A stretch of 64,000 nt of DNA from JANXLO01 sp038231295. GTDB taxonomy: Bacteria > Armatimonadota > Chthonomonadetes > Chthonomonadales > Chthonomonadaceae. The notes under the pieces were generated by a model. The model was given only the letters and a program-made list of their open reading frames with translations. It was not told where the DNA came from and did not search any database. Location of the stretch: the NCBI GenBank assembly GCA_038231295.1, contig JBBRLP010000006.1, positions 15,854 to 79,853 of the forward strand, in the 5' to 3' direction. Positions 41,707 through 51,281 of this stretch are shown here, in pieces. A program made the translations under genes and the position numbers. Within the stretch, counting starts at the first letter, position 1. The number at the start of each line of letters is the position of its first letter.

Positions 41707-43185
41707 ATGGAGACACAGACCCTTTCGGAACCGCTTCCGATTCTGGAGCAGGCAGCGAAGCCACGTCGGTCGCTGGCATTCGGCAAACGTGTGGTCGGCG
41801 GGATGGCAGCAGGACTGGCGCTCGCTCTGGCTTTTCCCCCGCACGCCTTGCCCTGGCTGCTGCCGGTTGGGCTGATGGCTCTGTTCTTCCTGCTGGACTC
41901 TATGACGCCACGCCAGGCCGCGTATATCGGTCTGGCCTGCGGGGTCACGCTCTTCGCCGTCTCCCTGCGCTGGCTGTGGGGAATGTTCGGCCCTGCCGCC
42001 GTTTCGCTCTGGGTGTTGGCAGGGGCGTTTCCTGCCCTCTCCTGCGCCCTCCTTATCGGGTTACGTGCGCGTCTGCCTCGCCTGCCGTTCCCTCTGCTCG
42101 CCGCGGTTGTCTGGACAGGGATCGAGTATTTTCGCTCCGAGCCGATGGTCCCGAACTTTGCCTGGATGGGCGTCGGCTATGCGTTCGTGGATTTCCCGGT
42201 GGCAGGTCATGTCGCTGTCTGCATCGGTTCTTACGGCCTCACGTTCCTGACCATTTTTCTCTGCGCGTCCCTGCTAACACCGGGACGGCCTTTTACTGCG
42301 GGCAGACTGCTGTCTCTCGTGGCTCTGCTGATGCTCCTCCTGCCCTTTCCCACCGCACCGCTCGTTCCTGCCCCGAACGCTTCTCTGCATGTGCGGCTCG
42401 TGCAGGCGGCTTCGGAAGACGATGACGACCTGTTCCGTCTCTCGACAATCACCCCGCCTGCCGGAACACAGCTTATCGTCTGGCCGGAATACAGTTACGT
42501 CAGCGATCCACGGCGTAACCGGAAACTCTGGCATCAGCTTCAGGACGTAGCCCGCACCCAGAACTGCTGGTTCGTCTTCGGGGCAAAAGACCAGTTCGAC
42601 CCGCAGGACGATAGCCACTTTCGCAACACCGCTTTCCTGCTCAACCCGACAGGCTCCATCGTGGGACAGCACGTCAAGAACCATACCGTTCACTTTATCA
42701 AAGACGGAGTGGCAGGAACACAGGCGCAGGCATTCCCCACGCCAATAGGAGTCTTGGGCATCGCCATCTGCTTCGACATGGACTACCCGGACGTGGCAAG
42801 GCGACTGGCAAATAACGGGGCCGAAGTCTTGATCGTTCCGAGTGACAATCCGCTGGAGTGGGGGCCGGTGCAGCACGCGCAGCACCGACAGATATTTCAG
42901 ATGCGGGCCGTGGAGTGCGGACGCTGGCTCGCGACGACCGATGTGGCAGGCAGCACCTTCGTTGTGGCTCCCAACGGCAACATCGTGCAGAGCGTTCGCG
43001 ATACCGAGCCTGCCTCCCTCACTGCCGTGGTCGGCCTCTCCCGCGAACGCACGCTCTTCCTGCGCGGCGGCTGGCGCTTCGGCCAGATCAGCCTCGCCGC
43101 GCTTTTACTGCTCCTCGTGTGGGCGGCGCTTCCCAAACACTTCCGGCGTACAGGCAAGTTAAGTCCTCTAGGCAACCCTCAGTAA
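41707..43185 (+). CDS. lnt: Apolipoprotein N-acyltransferase
   Basis: A 492-residue inner-membrane enzyme that adds the third acyl chain to lipoproteins. About six N-terminal membrane helices (roughly 30-215) precede a nitrilase-type domain. The catalytic triad is visible as Glu261 in WPEYSY, Lys324 in QHVKNHTVHF and Cys355 in IAICFDMDYP. A last helix lies at the C-terminus. AGGAGAGG five bases before the ATG at 41707 sets the start. Its presence supports a diderm cell and fits the many lipoproteins in the window. The FDMD after Cys355 differs from the more common YE. Confidence 0.88.
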   Translation: METQTLSEPLPILEQAAKPRRSLAFGKRVVGGMAAGLALALAFPPHALPWLLPVGLMALFFLLDSMTPRQAAYIGLACGVTLFAVSLRWLWGMFGPAAVSLWVLAGAFPALSCALLIGLRARLPRLPFPLLAAVVWTGIEYFRSEPMVPNFAWMGVGYAFVDFPVAGHVAVCIGSYGLTFLTIFLCASLLTPGRPFTAGRLLSLVALLMLLLPFPTAPLVPAPNASLHVRLVQAASEDDDDLFRLSTITPPAGTQLIVWPEYSYVSDPRRNRKLWHQLQDVARTQNCWFVFGAKDQFDPQDDSHFRNTAFLLNPTGSIVGQHVKNHTVHFIKDGVAGTQAQAFPTPIGVLGIAICFDMDYPDVARRLANNGAEVLIVPSDNPLEWGPVQHAQHRQIFQMRAVECGRWLATTDVAGSTFVVAPNGNIVQSVRDTEPASLTAVVGLSRERTLFLRGGWRFGQISLAALLLLLVWAALPKHFRRTGKLSPLGNPQ

Positions 43186-43355
43186 GAGTGTGTTTTTATT
43201 AAAATTACCGACGTTTAGGGGTGGTAATTCGGGTTTTCCCGGCGCTCGTCGATAATGGTCGCTTTGCTGATTCCTGGAGGCAAATGGTATGCTCATCTGT
43301 GTATAGTACGCTAAAAATTTGAGCGTCCCGACACGCGGGACAGAGACGGATGCAG

Positions 43356-44522
43356 TCAAGCGGCGACGGCATCGCCCTCCTGACGCGCTTGTTTCTCATA
43401 GGCTAAAATGGTGGCAGCATTCTGTTTCTCCAGCGGCGAGAGCGACTTTTCCGTAAACTTTGGGTCGGGTTTGTACCACTTGAAGCTGCGGAAATAGTCG
43501 TTCGACCAGTGGTCGGTGAAGATTTTGCCGTGCCGCGCATAGATCTCTTCACGCAGTTTATGGGCGTCCTCCAGGAACATATTGGTCATCAGGCGCGGCG
43601 ACAGGGGCTTTGTCGTCAGGCTGTCGTGCAGGCTGGTTTCGGCCTTCACAATGGTCGCGACATTCTGGGCCTCGACAGCAGAGAGCGGCGGCTCACGAGT
43701 ATCTTTGCCGGGATGGTACCACTCCTCTTCGTTGAAATGCCGCTGTATCCACTTCGTGTTGAAAACCTTGCCGCGCCGTGCATAGACCTCGTTTCGCAGC
43801 AGCCGAAGCTCATGCAGGCTCAGCCCTTGCAGCAGTACCGGGGTGATTGGCGTCTCCTGAAACAGCCCCATATCGCCGGGAGCCAGCGCCAGTTTGCGCT
43901 GCTGCTTCTGCGCCGCAGCGATGGTCGCGAGATTCTTGCGCTCGGTTTCACTCAGAACAGAGGGGCGGTACTTCGAGTCGGGGTGATACCAGTAGCGCTC
44001 GGCGAAGAATTTTTGCAGCCAGGGTTGGTCGGTGAACGGTTTGCCGTGAATGGCCTCGACTTCCGCCCGCATAATCGTCCACTCAATCGCCGAATGATCG
44101 CCAAACTCTTTCGCAGCGAATGTCTTGTCACGGTAGAATTTCAGGTCGCCGGGTTCGATGTAACCGTGCTTGTGAAATTCCGCCTCCTTGATGGCGTCCA
44201 TATCAGCGCGTTCATTGTCGTTCAGGACGGTCACTCTATATTTTGGGTCAGGATGGTACCAGCGCCGGGTCTTGAGCCAGTCTTGAATCGCCGCCTCATC
44301 GAAGACTCGCCCATGTTTGCCGAAGACGATGCCGCGCATATATTTCAGCTGCGTCAGCGACAGGTCTTTGAGCTGGTCGGCGGTAATCCGATTATGGACG
44401 TAATCGAAACTCTCCCATTTCGCCATCGGGTCGCTCTTCTGTGCGGCGCAGGGCGTGAGCGCCCCTGCCAGCAGAACCAGCCCCCACCAGACAGCACGTT
44501 TGCCCGCAAAACTTCCCTGCAT
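43356..44522 (-). CDS. Secreted protein with four YARHG repeats
   Basis: A 388-residue exported protein with a signal peptide (VWWGLVLLAGALTPCAAQ). It contains four consecutive YARHG-type units of about 80 residues. Each has a core such as LREEIYARHGKIF followed about 15 residues later by WY-P-P and S-x-x-E-x-x-N. The first two cores are degenerate (FGKHGRVF, IHGKPF). YARHG domains are extracellular and may bind cell wall or ligands. It lies just downstream of a cell-wall amidase gene on the same strand, which suggests a wall-related role. Confidence 0.88.
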   Translation of the reverse strand: MQGSFAGKRAVWWGLVLLAGALTPCAAQKSDPMAKWESFDYVHNRITADQLKDLSLTQLKYMRGIVFGKHGRVFDEAAIQDWLKTRRWYHPDPKYRVTVLNDNERADMDAIKEAEFHKHGYIEPGDLKFYRDKTFAAKEFGDHSAIEWTIMRAEVEAIHGKPFTDQPWLQKFFAERYWYHPDSKYRPSVLSETERKNLATIAAAQKQQRKLALAPGDMGLFQETPITPVLLQGLSLHELRLLRNEVYARRGKVFNTKWIQRHFNEEEWYHPGKDTREPPLSAVEAQNVATIVKAETSLHDSLTTKPLSPRLMTNMFLEDAHKLREEIYARHGKIFTDHWSNDYFRSFKWYKPDPKFTEKSLSPLEKQNAATILAYEKQARQEGDAVAA

Positions 44523-44540
44523 TGTGAAACTCCTTTTTCC

Positions 44541-45257
44541 CTATTTGGCTCCGCCGCCGGATTGTGGCGGGGAGACGAACCGGATTACACCGTCCGCAAT
44601 GGCCTGCGCCATTTTGCGCTGTCCCTCTTCCGTCTGAATGAACAAGGCATCGCTTTTATGGCTCAGAACGACCATCTCAATCGTAATGACAGGAACCTGC
44701 GAGAAGATCGAACCGGTGAGCGCTCCCTGCTTCCCTCCGATGAAGGTTTGCGAATCACCGCGCACCCCGCCGTTTTTCAAAACGCTTTCCAGAGCGCTGC
44801 CCATTGCCCTGTCCATTGCCGCCGCCGCCGCATGGCTCTCCTCCATGACCTGCTGCGACGGCCCGGTCTTGCCCTCCTTCGTACCCTGTCGGTCAGGATA
44901 GTAGACCGCATAGCCTTTGTCGGGGCTGGAGTCGCAGTGCAGCCGCACCATCAGCGCGGCTCCGGCGCGATTGGCGATCAGAGCGCGTTCTTTGTTCTTC
45001 ACCAGTTGCTTTTCCGAAGATTTGGTCAGCGTCACCTTGATTCCATGCGCGGTGAGTATCTTCTGAAGTTTCTGCGCCATCACCCAGTCAATGTGAGTCT
45101 CCGTTGTGCCGTTCTGCATCGTCAGACCGCTGTTGATCTCCGACGGATGCCCTGGATCAATGCAGACGACGATAGTCTTCTGCGGCGGTGGCTGTGCGGT
45201 CACAACTCCGGCAGCCAACAGACAGGCGCAGAGAAGAACAGACAGGGAAGATCGCAT
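44541..45257 (-). CDS. N-acetylmuramoyl-L-alanine amidase (Amidase_3)
   Basis: A 238-residue secreted zinc amidase that cleaves the peptide stem from muramic acid. After a signal peptide (LSVLLCACLLAAGVVTA) come CIDPGHPSE (zinc His), GTTETHIDWVMAQKL (zinc Glu), LMVRLHCDSSPDKG (zinc His) and ITIEMVVLSHKSD (catalytic Glu). There is no separate wall-binding domain. It sits between the beta-helix lipoprotein and the YARHG protein in one tightly spaced minus-strand group. Confidence 0.94.
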   Translation of the reverse strand: MRSSLSVLLCACLLAAGVVTAQPPPQKTIVVCIDPGHPSEINSGLTMQNGTTETHIDWVMAQKLQKILTAHGIKVTLTKSSEKQLVKNKERALIANRAGAALMVRLHCDSSPDKGYAVYYPDRQGTKEGKTGPSQQVMEESHAAAAAMDRAMGSALESVLKNGGVRGDSQTFIGGKQGALTGSIFSQVPVITIEMVVLSHKSDALFIQTEEGQRKMAQAIADGVIRFVSPPQSGGGAK

Positions 45258-45268
45258 GGTTTGAATCC

Positions 45269-47950
45269 TTACGGTTTGCGCGGCGTCAGGCGCAGGTCAT
45301 CGAGATAGAGGACGGTGCTGGCATCAGCGTCCGAGACGAAGCCCCACCAGTTCAGTTTGCGGAACTCTTTGCCGCAGGTCAGGTCGTCGAAGGTCTGAAC
45401 CGGGGTACGCCCGCCAAAACTGAGGGAGAGCGTATAACGGCCCGTCGCCTGCTCACCGAGGCCGCACTCTATCTGAATACTGACCCATTTACTGTGCGGA
45501 AGTTTCGCGAGTTGGCGTCCATTGGCGGTCAGCGTCCCGTCCGCTTCTACGCGCACAGACGGCCCGGCATGGTAGGGATTGGCGTTGTCCCTCCATTCAT
45601 GGTAGAAGATCGCGCCCGGTTCAAGGCGCAGGCTGAAACTGCCGCGCAGCACACCCGTCTGGAAGTTCGGACTGAGAAAGACGTGGGGATTGAACGAGAA
45701 TTTCTGGCCCGGTGCATCGATGAATTTGAGGCTGTGCTTGCCGCTTGCGGCGGTCTCTTCGGTGACGCGGGCCGTAGCGCGGTCGTTCTCCTCGCTCGTC
45801 GTTCCCTCCTCCATTTTCGCCCCGACCAACGTATCCTCGAAATCAACGACGATGGGCTGCGTTGGCATTGGCGGGGCAGGAGGCGGAAAGGCGCGGGGAG
45901 CCTCTGGCAGCGGCGCATGGCGTGTGACGGTTCCCGCCTGTGCGGGGTCGAAGGGACGGAAGCCCAGAGCGCGGGCAGGCGAACCATTTTTCAGCGTGAA
46001 ATTGCCTTTTTCCGGCGCGACGAACAGCGGGTCGGCGACCTGTGAATGAACGTCCTGCCCCTTCGCCTGCCAGTCCGCGAGCGACATTCCCGCGAAATCC
46101 ACGGGCTGCCCGGAGGCGTTCCAGTAGAGGTTGTTGTCCAGCGCAAATCCCTGGCCTGTCCAGTTGGAGCCGAGCAGCGTTCCCTCGTTGAAATAGACGA
46201 TATTGCGCTCAAACGTAAAGGAGCGGTGATCCTCGGCGCGGGTGCGGATGATCTGCCCCTCCCGCGAGAAGGCGAAGATGTTGTTGCGGACGACGTTGTC
46301 CTGACCGTAGTGCTGATGAAAGCCGCCTGTTTTGGTGCGGTAGACCAGATTGTTCTCGATGAGCAGGCCCGTGCTCCCCTCATCGGGATAGATGCCCCAG
46401 CCGCCATAATCGAACGATTCGACATCGTGAATGACGTTTCCGATTTCCGTTGTTCCGGGCGCGAGACCAAGGGTATAGATACCGCCCATATCGGAGAGAA
46501 CGCCCTGCCCTATCCGCCAGATGTGATTGGCGTCAAGGTGGTTGCCGTGCGCTTCGCTCCTGTCATAGCCCCACGACCAGCCGACGGACAGCCCGGAGTA
46601 GTAGAGATCATAGATGTCGTTATGGACAATCTCGTTGTCCGGGGAGTGGCCTATCCAGACGCCGACGCCTGCCGGATGAATGCGGCCTCCCTGCGCGATA
46701 CGGCAGTCATAGACGCTATTATGGGAGGCGAGGGCTTCGGGGTCGGCGGGGATGCCCTGCTCTCCGATCTTGACGCCACCTGCTCCCAGATCGGTGAGGT
46801 CGCAGGAGGTCAGCGCGTTGTCGCGGCAGCCCGCTCCCCACTCCAGCCCATAGGTTCCGGTATGGGCTATTGTACAGTGTTCCCAGCGGCAGTTCCGCGC
46901 TCCGACCGCCGTCACCGCCGCGCTGAGAGTGACTTCCGCCTGCCCGAACGCATTGCCTTCCGGCGGACAGTTCCAGTTGGTATACGCGAAGGTCAGGCCG
47001 GAAAAGCGGAGATTCTGCACCCAGGCTCGCTTCACCGGATCACCCTTGATCTCAACCACTTTTTCCAGTCGAGGCGCAATCACCTCCATCGTTCCGGGCG
47101 CCTCTCCGGGCAGGGGGATGTATGTCAGTACGCCCGTCTTCCTATCCAGATACCACTCGCCCGGCGCACTCAGCGCCTCTTTGACGTTCTCGACGAGATA
47201 GCGTTTGCCCTTCGAGAGCGCGGAGAAGGCTTCCGTATTATGGGTGTCTCCCGTGAACGTGACCGTGCGGTTCGGCGCGTCAATCTGCGCGACGCGGAAA
47301 CGCGCCATTGTCCATATCTGAAAGCAGAGGACTTCGATGTCTTCCGGGTTCTGCCAGTCGGCGCGGAAATCGCCCGGCGCGAAATGGAACCGGTCGAAGC
47401 CCTTGCCCTGCGTCTTCGCGGAGGGCGGCAACGCACCGGCCACAAACGCATAGCCCTGCTTCGGCAGGCGCGGACGATACCGCCGCTGCCCCCCGACGAA
47501 AAGCTGGGAGAAGTTCCATTTGCCGCTCTGCACGTCCGGCAGCGTCACCTGCCACCGGCCCTGCGCGTTCACCTTCCACCCGGTGATGCGCTCGCCGCCG
47601 CTCAATACAGGCGTCTCTCCCGGCAGAGCGGCATACGTAGTGACGCCCGCCCCCTCTGCGCCGGAGTCTTCCGGCGTAAGAACAAGCGGGGACTTGAGAG
47701 AGTAGATTCCGCGGTCCAGGGAGACCGTTACTACCCCTTTATAGCCCCTTGTCCGCAGCTCACGCACGGCCTGTTGAGCGCGTTGCAGCGTGGCAAAGGG
47801 GCCGTCGGTTTGCGGGCGATTGGCAAAGGACTTTTGCCCCGACCAGCGGTCATCGCCGCCCGGAGAGACGTAGAATCGTGCCTGTGCGCCCGCCTCACTC
47901 AGGCAGCCGCCCAGCAGTATCAATCCGAACAGTAGCGTCAATATTCGCAT
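45269..47950 (-). CDS. Right-handed parallel beta-helix lipoprotein
   Basis: An 893-residue envelope protein. The leader RILTLLFGLILLGGC is a lipoprotein signal with lipobox LGGC. Residues about 25-75 (FYVSPGGDDRWSG, GPFATLQRAQQAVREL) open a polysaccharide-lyase-like beta-helix, which continues with parallel beta-helix repeats (GNVIHDVESFDYGGWGIYPDEGS, VYRTKTGGFHQHYG, NNIFAFSREGQI). A C-terminal jelly-roll, probably carbohydrate-binding, ends the protein (about 700-893). Such proteins are often uronate- or xylan-active. The exact substrate is unknown. The ATG at 47950 is chosen because the lipoprotein signal starts there. Confidence 0.87.
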   Translation of the reverse strand: MRILTLLFGLILLGGCLSEAGAQARFYVSPGGDDRWSGQKSFANRPQTDGPFATLQRAQQAVRELRTRGYKGVVTVSLDRGIYSLKSPLVLTPEDSGAEGAGVTTYAALPGETPVLSGGERITGWKVNAQGRWQVTLPDVQSGKWNFSQLFVGGQRRYRPRLPKQGYAFVAGALPPSAKTQGKGFDRFHFAPGDFRADWQNPEDIEVLCFQIWTMARFRVAQIDAPNRTVTFTGDTHNTEAFSALSKGKRYLVENVKEALSAPGEWYLDRKTGVLTYIPLPGEAPGTMEVIAPRLEKVVEIKGDPVKRAWVQNLRFSGLTFAYTNWNCPPEGNAFGQAEVTLSAAVTAVGARNCRWEHCTIAHTGTYGLEWGAGCRDNALTSCDLTDLGAGGVKIGEQGIPADPEALASHNSVYDCRIAQGGRIHPAGVGVWIGHSPDNEIVHNDIYDLYYSGLSVGWSWGYDRSEAHGNHLDANHIWRIGQGVLSDMGGIYTLGLAPGTTEIGNVIHDVESFDYGGWGIYPDEGSTGLLIENNLVYRTKTGGFHQHYGQDNVVRNNIFAFSREGQIIRTRAEDHRSFTFERNIVYFNEGTLLGSNWTGQGFALDNNLYWNASGQPVDFAGMSLADWQAKGQDVHSQVADPLFVAPEKGNFTLKNGSPARALGFRPFDPAQAGTVTRHAPLPEAPRAFPPPAPPMPTQPIVVDFEDTLVGAKMEEGTTSEENDRATARVTEETAASGKHSLKFIDAPGQKFSFNPHVFLSPNFQTGVLRGSFSLRLEPGAIFYHEWRDNANPYHAGPSVRVEADGTLTANGRQLAKLPHSKWVSIQIECGLGEQATGRYTLSLSFGGRTPVQTFDDLTCGKEFRKLNWWGFVSDADASTVLYLDDLRLTPRKP

Positions 47951-48073
47951 GGTATTTTGATCCTGATGTCCAGGTGACATCTTCCCGAAAACGATGGAAG
48001 GAGCAGCATGGATTTCTGCCTGTGGCAGGGCATCTCCTGCCGGGACGGTCAAGGGCGGTTCTGCGACCGGCTC

Positions 48074-50143
48074 TCATCCGGATCGGGCCGAGGGGCGCTG
48101 CCGCAGCCAGCGCAGTTCCTGACGGGCCGCATCCCGTATGGCTCGCAGCATCATGGCGAGCGGCGGGCCTTCGCTGAACGCGGCGGCGATGGCGTAGAGC
48201 GCGGAGAGGGAGAAGTGCCGTTCGTTCACGATGGCGTAGAGCGGTTCCCAGGTGTCGGGTTTGAACTTCGCCTTGAACGAGTCCAGGCCGTCGAAGTTAT
48301 AGAAGCGTTTGCCGTGCGCCCGTACCCAGTTCAGCAGGAGGTGCAGCCAGGAGGTCTCCGCTTCCGTGTCGCCCCCCGCACGCTGTGAGAGCGGGGCCAG
48401 ACCGAGCGTGACATACTCCGCCCCGTCCGCCGCCAGCATCTGCATCGCCGTCCCGACCAGCAGTTCCGCCATCCCATTCGGTGCGGCCCGCCCGCGCACA
48501 ATCTGTTCGATGAGCCAGCCGTTCCGGTCGGGAACGGGCGTCGCGATCAGAAAGCCGACGACGCTCTCGCCACTCTGCGCGACGAACAGCCGCCGATCCT
48601 GCATCTGCGTCAGGTTGACCGGCTCCGTCAGGAAGCGCAGGGTCGGCAGCGGGCGCGTTGTCAGCCACTCGCGCATACAGGTTTGCAGGCGGTCGTCTCC
48701 CGCCGCCTGCTCTCCCGGCCACTCCTCCACCCCCACGCCTTTGTTTCGCGCCCGGTTGATCTGCGCCCGCAGCGAGGCGTTTTTTGCCAGCAGTCCGGCC
48801 CACTCCTGCGGGTTCCAGGCAGGCTGCGCCCCGATAATCATCTCCGCGTGATCGGGAAGGCTTTGCAGGACAGTCCGGAGTCGGGAGGCGGCCCCGAAGT
48901 AGCAGACTTTTTCGCCTGCCTCGGCGGCATCCTTTTCAAACGCCACGACCACCGAGGTCAGTGATTCTTTCGCGCAGACCGGCGCACCCGCCACGATCCG
49001 AAAACCGCCGCGCCGCACATAGCCTACCACCCCGTCCTCCGCAGCGAACCAGTACTCCATCTCCGGGTTCAAAATCTGATAGGAGGTCGCATTCCAGCCG
49101 TAGCGAAAGACCAGTTCTCGCACCCGCTGCAGGGAGTTGGAACACGCCGCGCCTGTCTGCGCTCCGGCAGGCAGTCCGACCACGTCCCGCCCCGGTGCTG
49201 CGGTCGTTGTCTCTGTCTGCGCTCTTTCAGTACAGCGGCGGATACTTTCGCAGACAGCCTCCGGGCACGTGTGCAGCAGTTGGTGTCCGGTGTCCAGCAA
49301 TAAGACGAGTTCCGCGTTGGAAACGTCACGGTGCAGGCGCACGGCGTGTTCCTGCGCGGGTACGATGCGATCCGTGTCGCCCGCCACAATCACCGTTGGG
49401 ACGCGCACCTGCCCGTAACGAACACTGGCCTCCCGCAGAACGGGCCTATCCGAGGTGTTCTCCCGTGCGAATACCTTGACCTGCCGGGGCCAGCGCAGCC
49501 AGATCGCCTCTGACTGCCGGGCGTAGGCAGGGGGAACCGGAGCCGGGGAGAACGCCTGCCGGAGCGTGACGCGAATAACCAGCCCTTTGACCAGGCGGTG
49601 CAGGGTCCAGAGGGAGAGTTCGCCGAGCAGAGGAATCCGGGGCGTATACAGCAGGGGAGACGGAGGCGAGGCAGGCGCATAGACCCAGGGCGCGAGCAGA
49701 ACGAGACCGGCAACCTCCTCCGGGTATTCCAGCGCATAGAGCATCAGAAGCAGACCGCTCCAGGAGTGACCGACCAGAACGGGCTTCTCCACCCCGAGCC
49801 GACAGAGCGCCTCATGCAGGAGCCGAAGCTGCACCTGTGGGGTCGCGACAGCCCGGTATGGCCCCTCGCTGTAACCGTGTCCCGGCCGGTCGAACGCGAA
49901 AACCTCGTAGTCCCGCGCCAATGAATCCACTACGGTATCGGCGAAATCCAGCAGCGAACCATCACTGCCATGCAACAGTACCAGAGGTGGGCCGCTGCCA
50001 CGCCGCAGATAGTGCAGGCGTGTGCCGTCTACCGTGACGAACTCGCCCGTCGGCGGGAACGCCTCTTCCGCCCGCCGCGCCGAAACCACTGTCCAGACAG
50101 CCAGCCCGCCCGCAATCAGCCCGAACCCGAATAGCCAGATCAT
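48074..50143 (-). CDS. Alpha/beta hydrolase fused to a DUF2156 (LPG synthase C-terminal) domain
   Basis: A 689-residue protein with an N-terminal membrane anchor (IWLFGFGLIAGGLAVWTVV). An alpha/beta hydrolase follows at about 30-300, with VLLHGSDGS oxyanion loop, nucleophile Ser127 in GHSWSG and the late His in DTGHQLLHT. From about 340 a DUF2156 domain appears (WNPQEWAGLLAKNASLRAQINRARNKGV), the GNAT-like catalytic part of MprF-type phosphatidylglycerol lysyltransferases. MprF membrane flippase helices are missing. The combination suggests a lipid- or ester-linked aminoacyl substrate that is added and removed by one protein, which is inference. Confidence 0.85.
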   Translation of the reverse strand: MIWLFGFGLIAGGLAVWTVVSARRAEEAFPPTGEFVTVDGTRLHYLRRGSGPPLVLLHGSDGSLLDFADTVVDSLARDYEVFAFDRPGHGYSEGPYRAVATPQVQLRLLHEALCRLGVEKPVLVGHSWSGLLLMLYALEYPEEVAGLVLLAPWVYAPASPPSPLLYTPRIPLLGELSLWTLHRLVKGLVIRVTLRQAFSPAPVPPAYARQSEAIWLRWPRQVKVFARENTSDRPVLREASVRYGQVRVPTVIVAGDTDRIVPAQEHAVRLHRDVSNAELVLLLDTGHQLLHTCPEAVCESIRRCTERAQTETTTAAPGRDVVGLPAGAQTGAACSNSLQRVRELVFRYGWNATSYQILNPEMEYWFAAEDGVVGYVRRGGFRIVAGAPVCAKESLTSVVVAFEKDAAEAGEKVCYFGAASRLRTVLQSLPDHAEMIIGAQPAWNPQEWAGLLAKNASLRAQINRARNKGVGVEEWPGEQAAGDDRLQTCMREWLTTRPLPTLRFLTEPVNLTQMQDRRLFVAQSGESVVGFLIATPVPDRNGWLIEQIVRGRAAPNGMAELLVGTAMQMLAADGAEYVTLGLAPLSQRAGGDTEAETSWLHLLLNWVRAHGKRFYNFDGLDSFKAKFKPDTWEPLYAIVNERHFSLSALYAIAAAFSEGPPLAMMLRAIRDAARQELRWLRQRPSARSG

Positions 50144-50167
50144 ACGCTGTTCTACGCAGGGAAGCGC

Positions 50168-51259
50168 CTATGCGTTCAGAGCCTCTCCGGTGGCGCGGAT
50201 AACTGAGATGGTGCGCTCGATATCATCCGAGTGGATGTCGAGGTGGGTCACAAGGCGGATACGATTGGGAACGGGAGCGGAATACGAGAGCGGCCCACCT
50301 GCGGACGGCGCGCCGTAGATATTGGCGGGAGCGCCGCAGAGGATGTCGTGGGAGGCCAGTCGTTCGGCGAAATGTGCGGCGGGGACGTTTGTGCGAAAGT
50401 AGACCATGTTGGTAGGAATGTGTGTCGTTTCCAGCGTGGTGCCGGGAGCGTCGGCCAGACCTTCCGCGAGGCGGCGGGCATGGCGATGGTCGTCCGCGAG
50501 GCGGGCGATGTTGTGGTCGAGTGCGTAGAGTCCCGCCGCCGCCAGGATGCCCGCCTGACGCATACCGCCGCCGAGCATCTTGCGAAATCGCCGTGCCCGT
50601 TCGATGAAGGCTTCGGAGCCGCACAGAACGGAACCGACAGGACAGCCCAGTCCTTTCGACAGACAGAACGTCACGCTGTCGGCGCAGGCGGCGAACTCGG
50701 AGGCGGCAACCCCGGAGGCCACAACCGCATTGAACAGTCGTGCGCCGTCAATGTGTACCGCAAGCCTACGCGAGCGTGCGAGTTCCCGGACCGCCCGATG
50801 AACTTCCAGCGGAATGACCGTGCCGCCTGCCCGATTGTGGGTGTTCTCAAGAATGACCAGAGAGGTGCCGGAGGTGTGCAGGTCGCTGGCATGGATAGAC
50901 CCGGCGATCTCCGCCACGTCCGGGACGCCGCCCCGGCTGCGAAATTGCCGTGTCAGGACGTGCGCCAGCGTGGCGGGCAGACCGACTTCGTAGAGCATGG
51001 AGTGCGCGTCGGTATCCATCAGGACCTCGTCGCCGGGGCGCGTGTGGGTCATCAGGGCGAGCGCGTTGCCCATCGTGCCGGAGGGAACAAACAGCCCCGC
51101 CGCCTTGCCAAGCAGCAGCGCGGCCCGCTCCTGAAGCGCGTTGACCGTCGGGTCGTCCTCATACACATCATCCCCGACTTCCGCCTCCGCCATTGCCTGA
51201 CGCATGGCAGGCGAGGGGCGGGTCACGGTATCGCTTCGCAGGTCTATCACCGAATGCAT
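50168..51259 (-). CDS. ltaE: Low-specificity L-threonine aldolase
   Basis: A 363-residue PLP enzyme that splits threonine or allo-threonine to glycine and acetaldehyde. It has the family opening DLRSDTVTRPSPAMRQAMAEAEVGDDVYEDDPTV, the VPSGTMGNALAL phosphate-binding loop, ARLFNAVVASG and the PLP lysine in CLSKGLGCPVGSVLCG. The protein is complete. It ends 25 bases beyond the start of the hydrolase-DUF2156 gene on the same strand. Confidence 0.94.
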   Translation of the reverse strand: MHSVIDLRSDTVTRPSPAMRQAMAEAEVGDDVYEDDPTVNALQERAALLLGKAAGLFVPSGTMGNALALMTHTRPGDEVLMDTDAHSMLYEVGLPATLAHVLTRQFRSRGGVPDVAEIAGSIHASDLHTSGTSLVILENTHNRAGGTVIPLEVHRAVRELARSRRLAVHIDGARLFNAVVASGVAASEFAACADSVTFCLSKGLGCPVGSVLCGSEAFIERARRFRKMLGGGMRQAGILAAAGLYALDHNIARLADDHRHARRLAEGLADAPGTTLETTHIPTNMVYFRTNVPAAHFAERLASHDILCGAPANIYGAPSAGGPLSYSAPVPNRIRLVTHLDIHSDDIERTISVIRATGEALNA

Positions 51260-51281
51260 TCCAACTCCTTGAGGAAAACAG

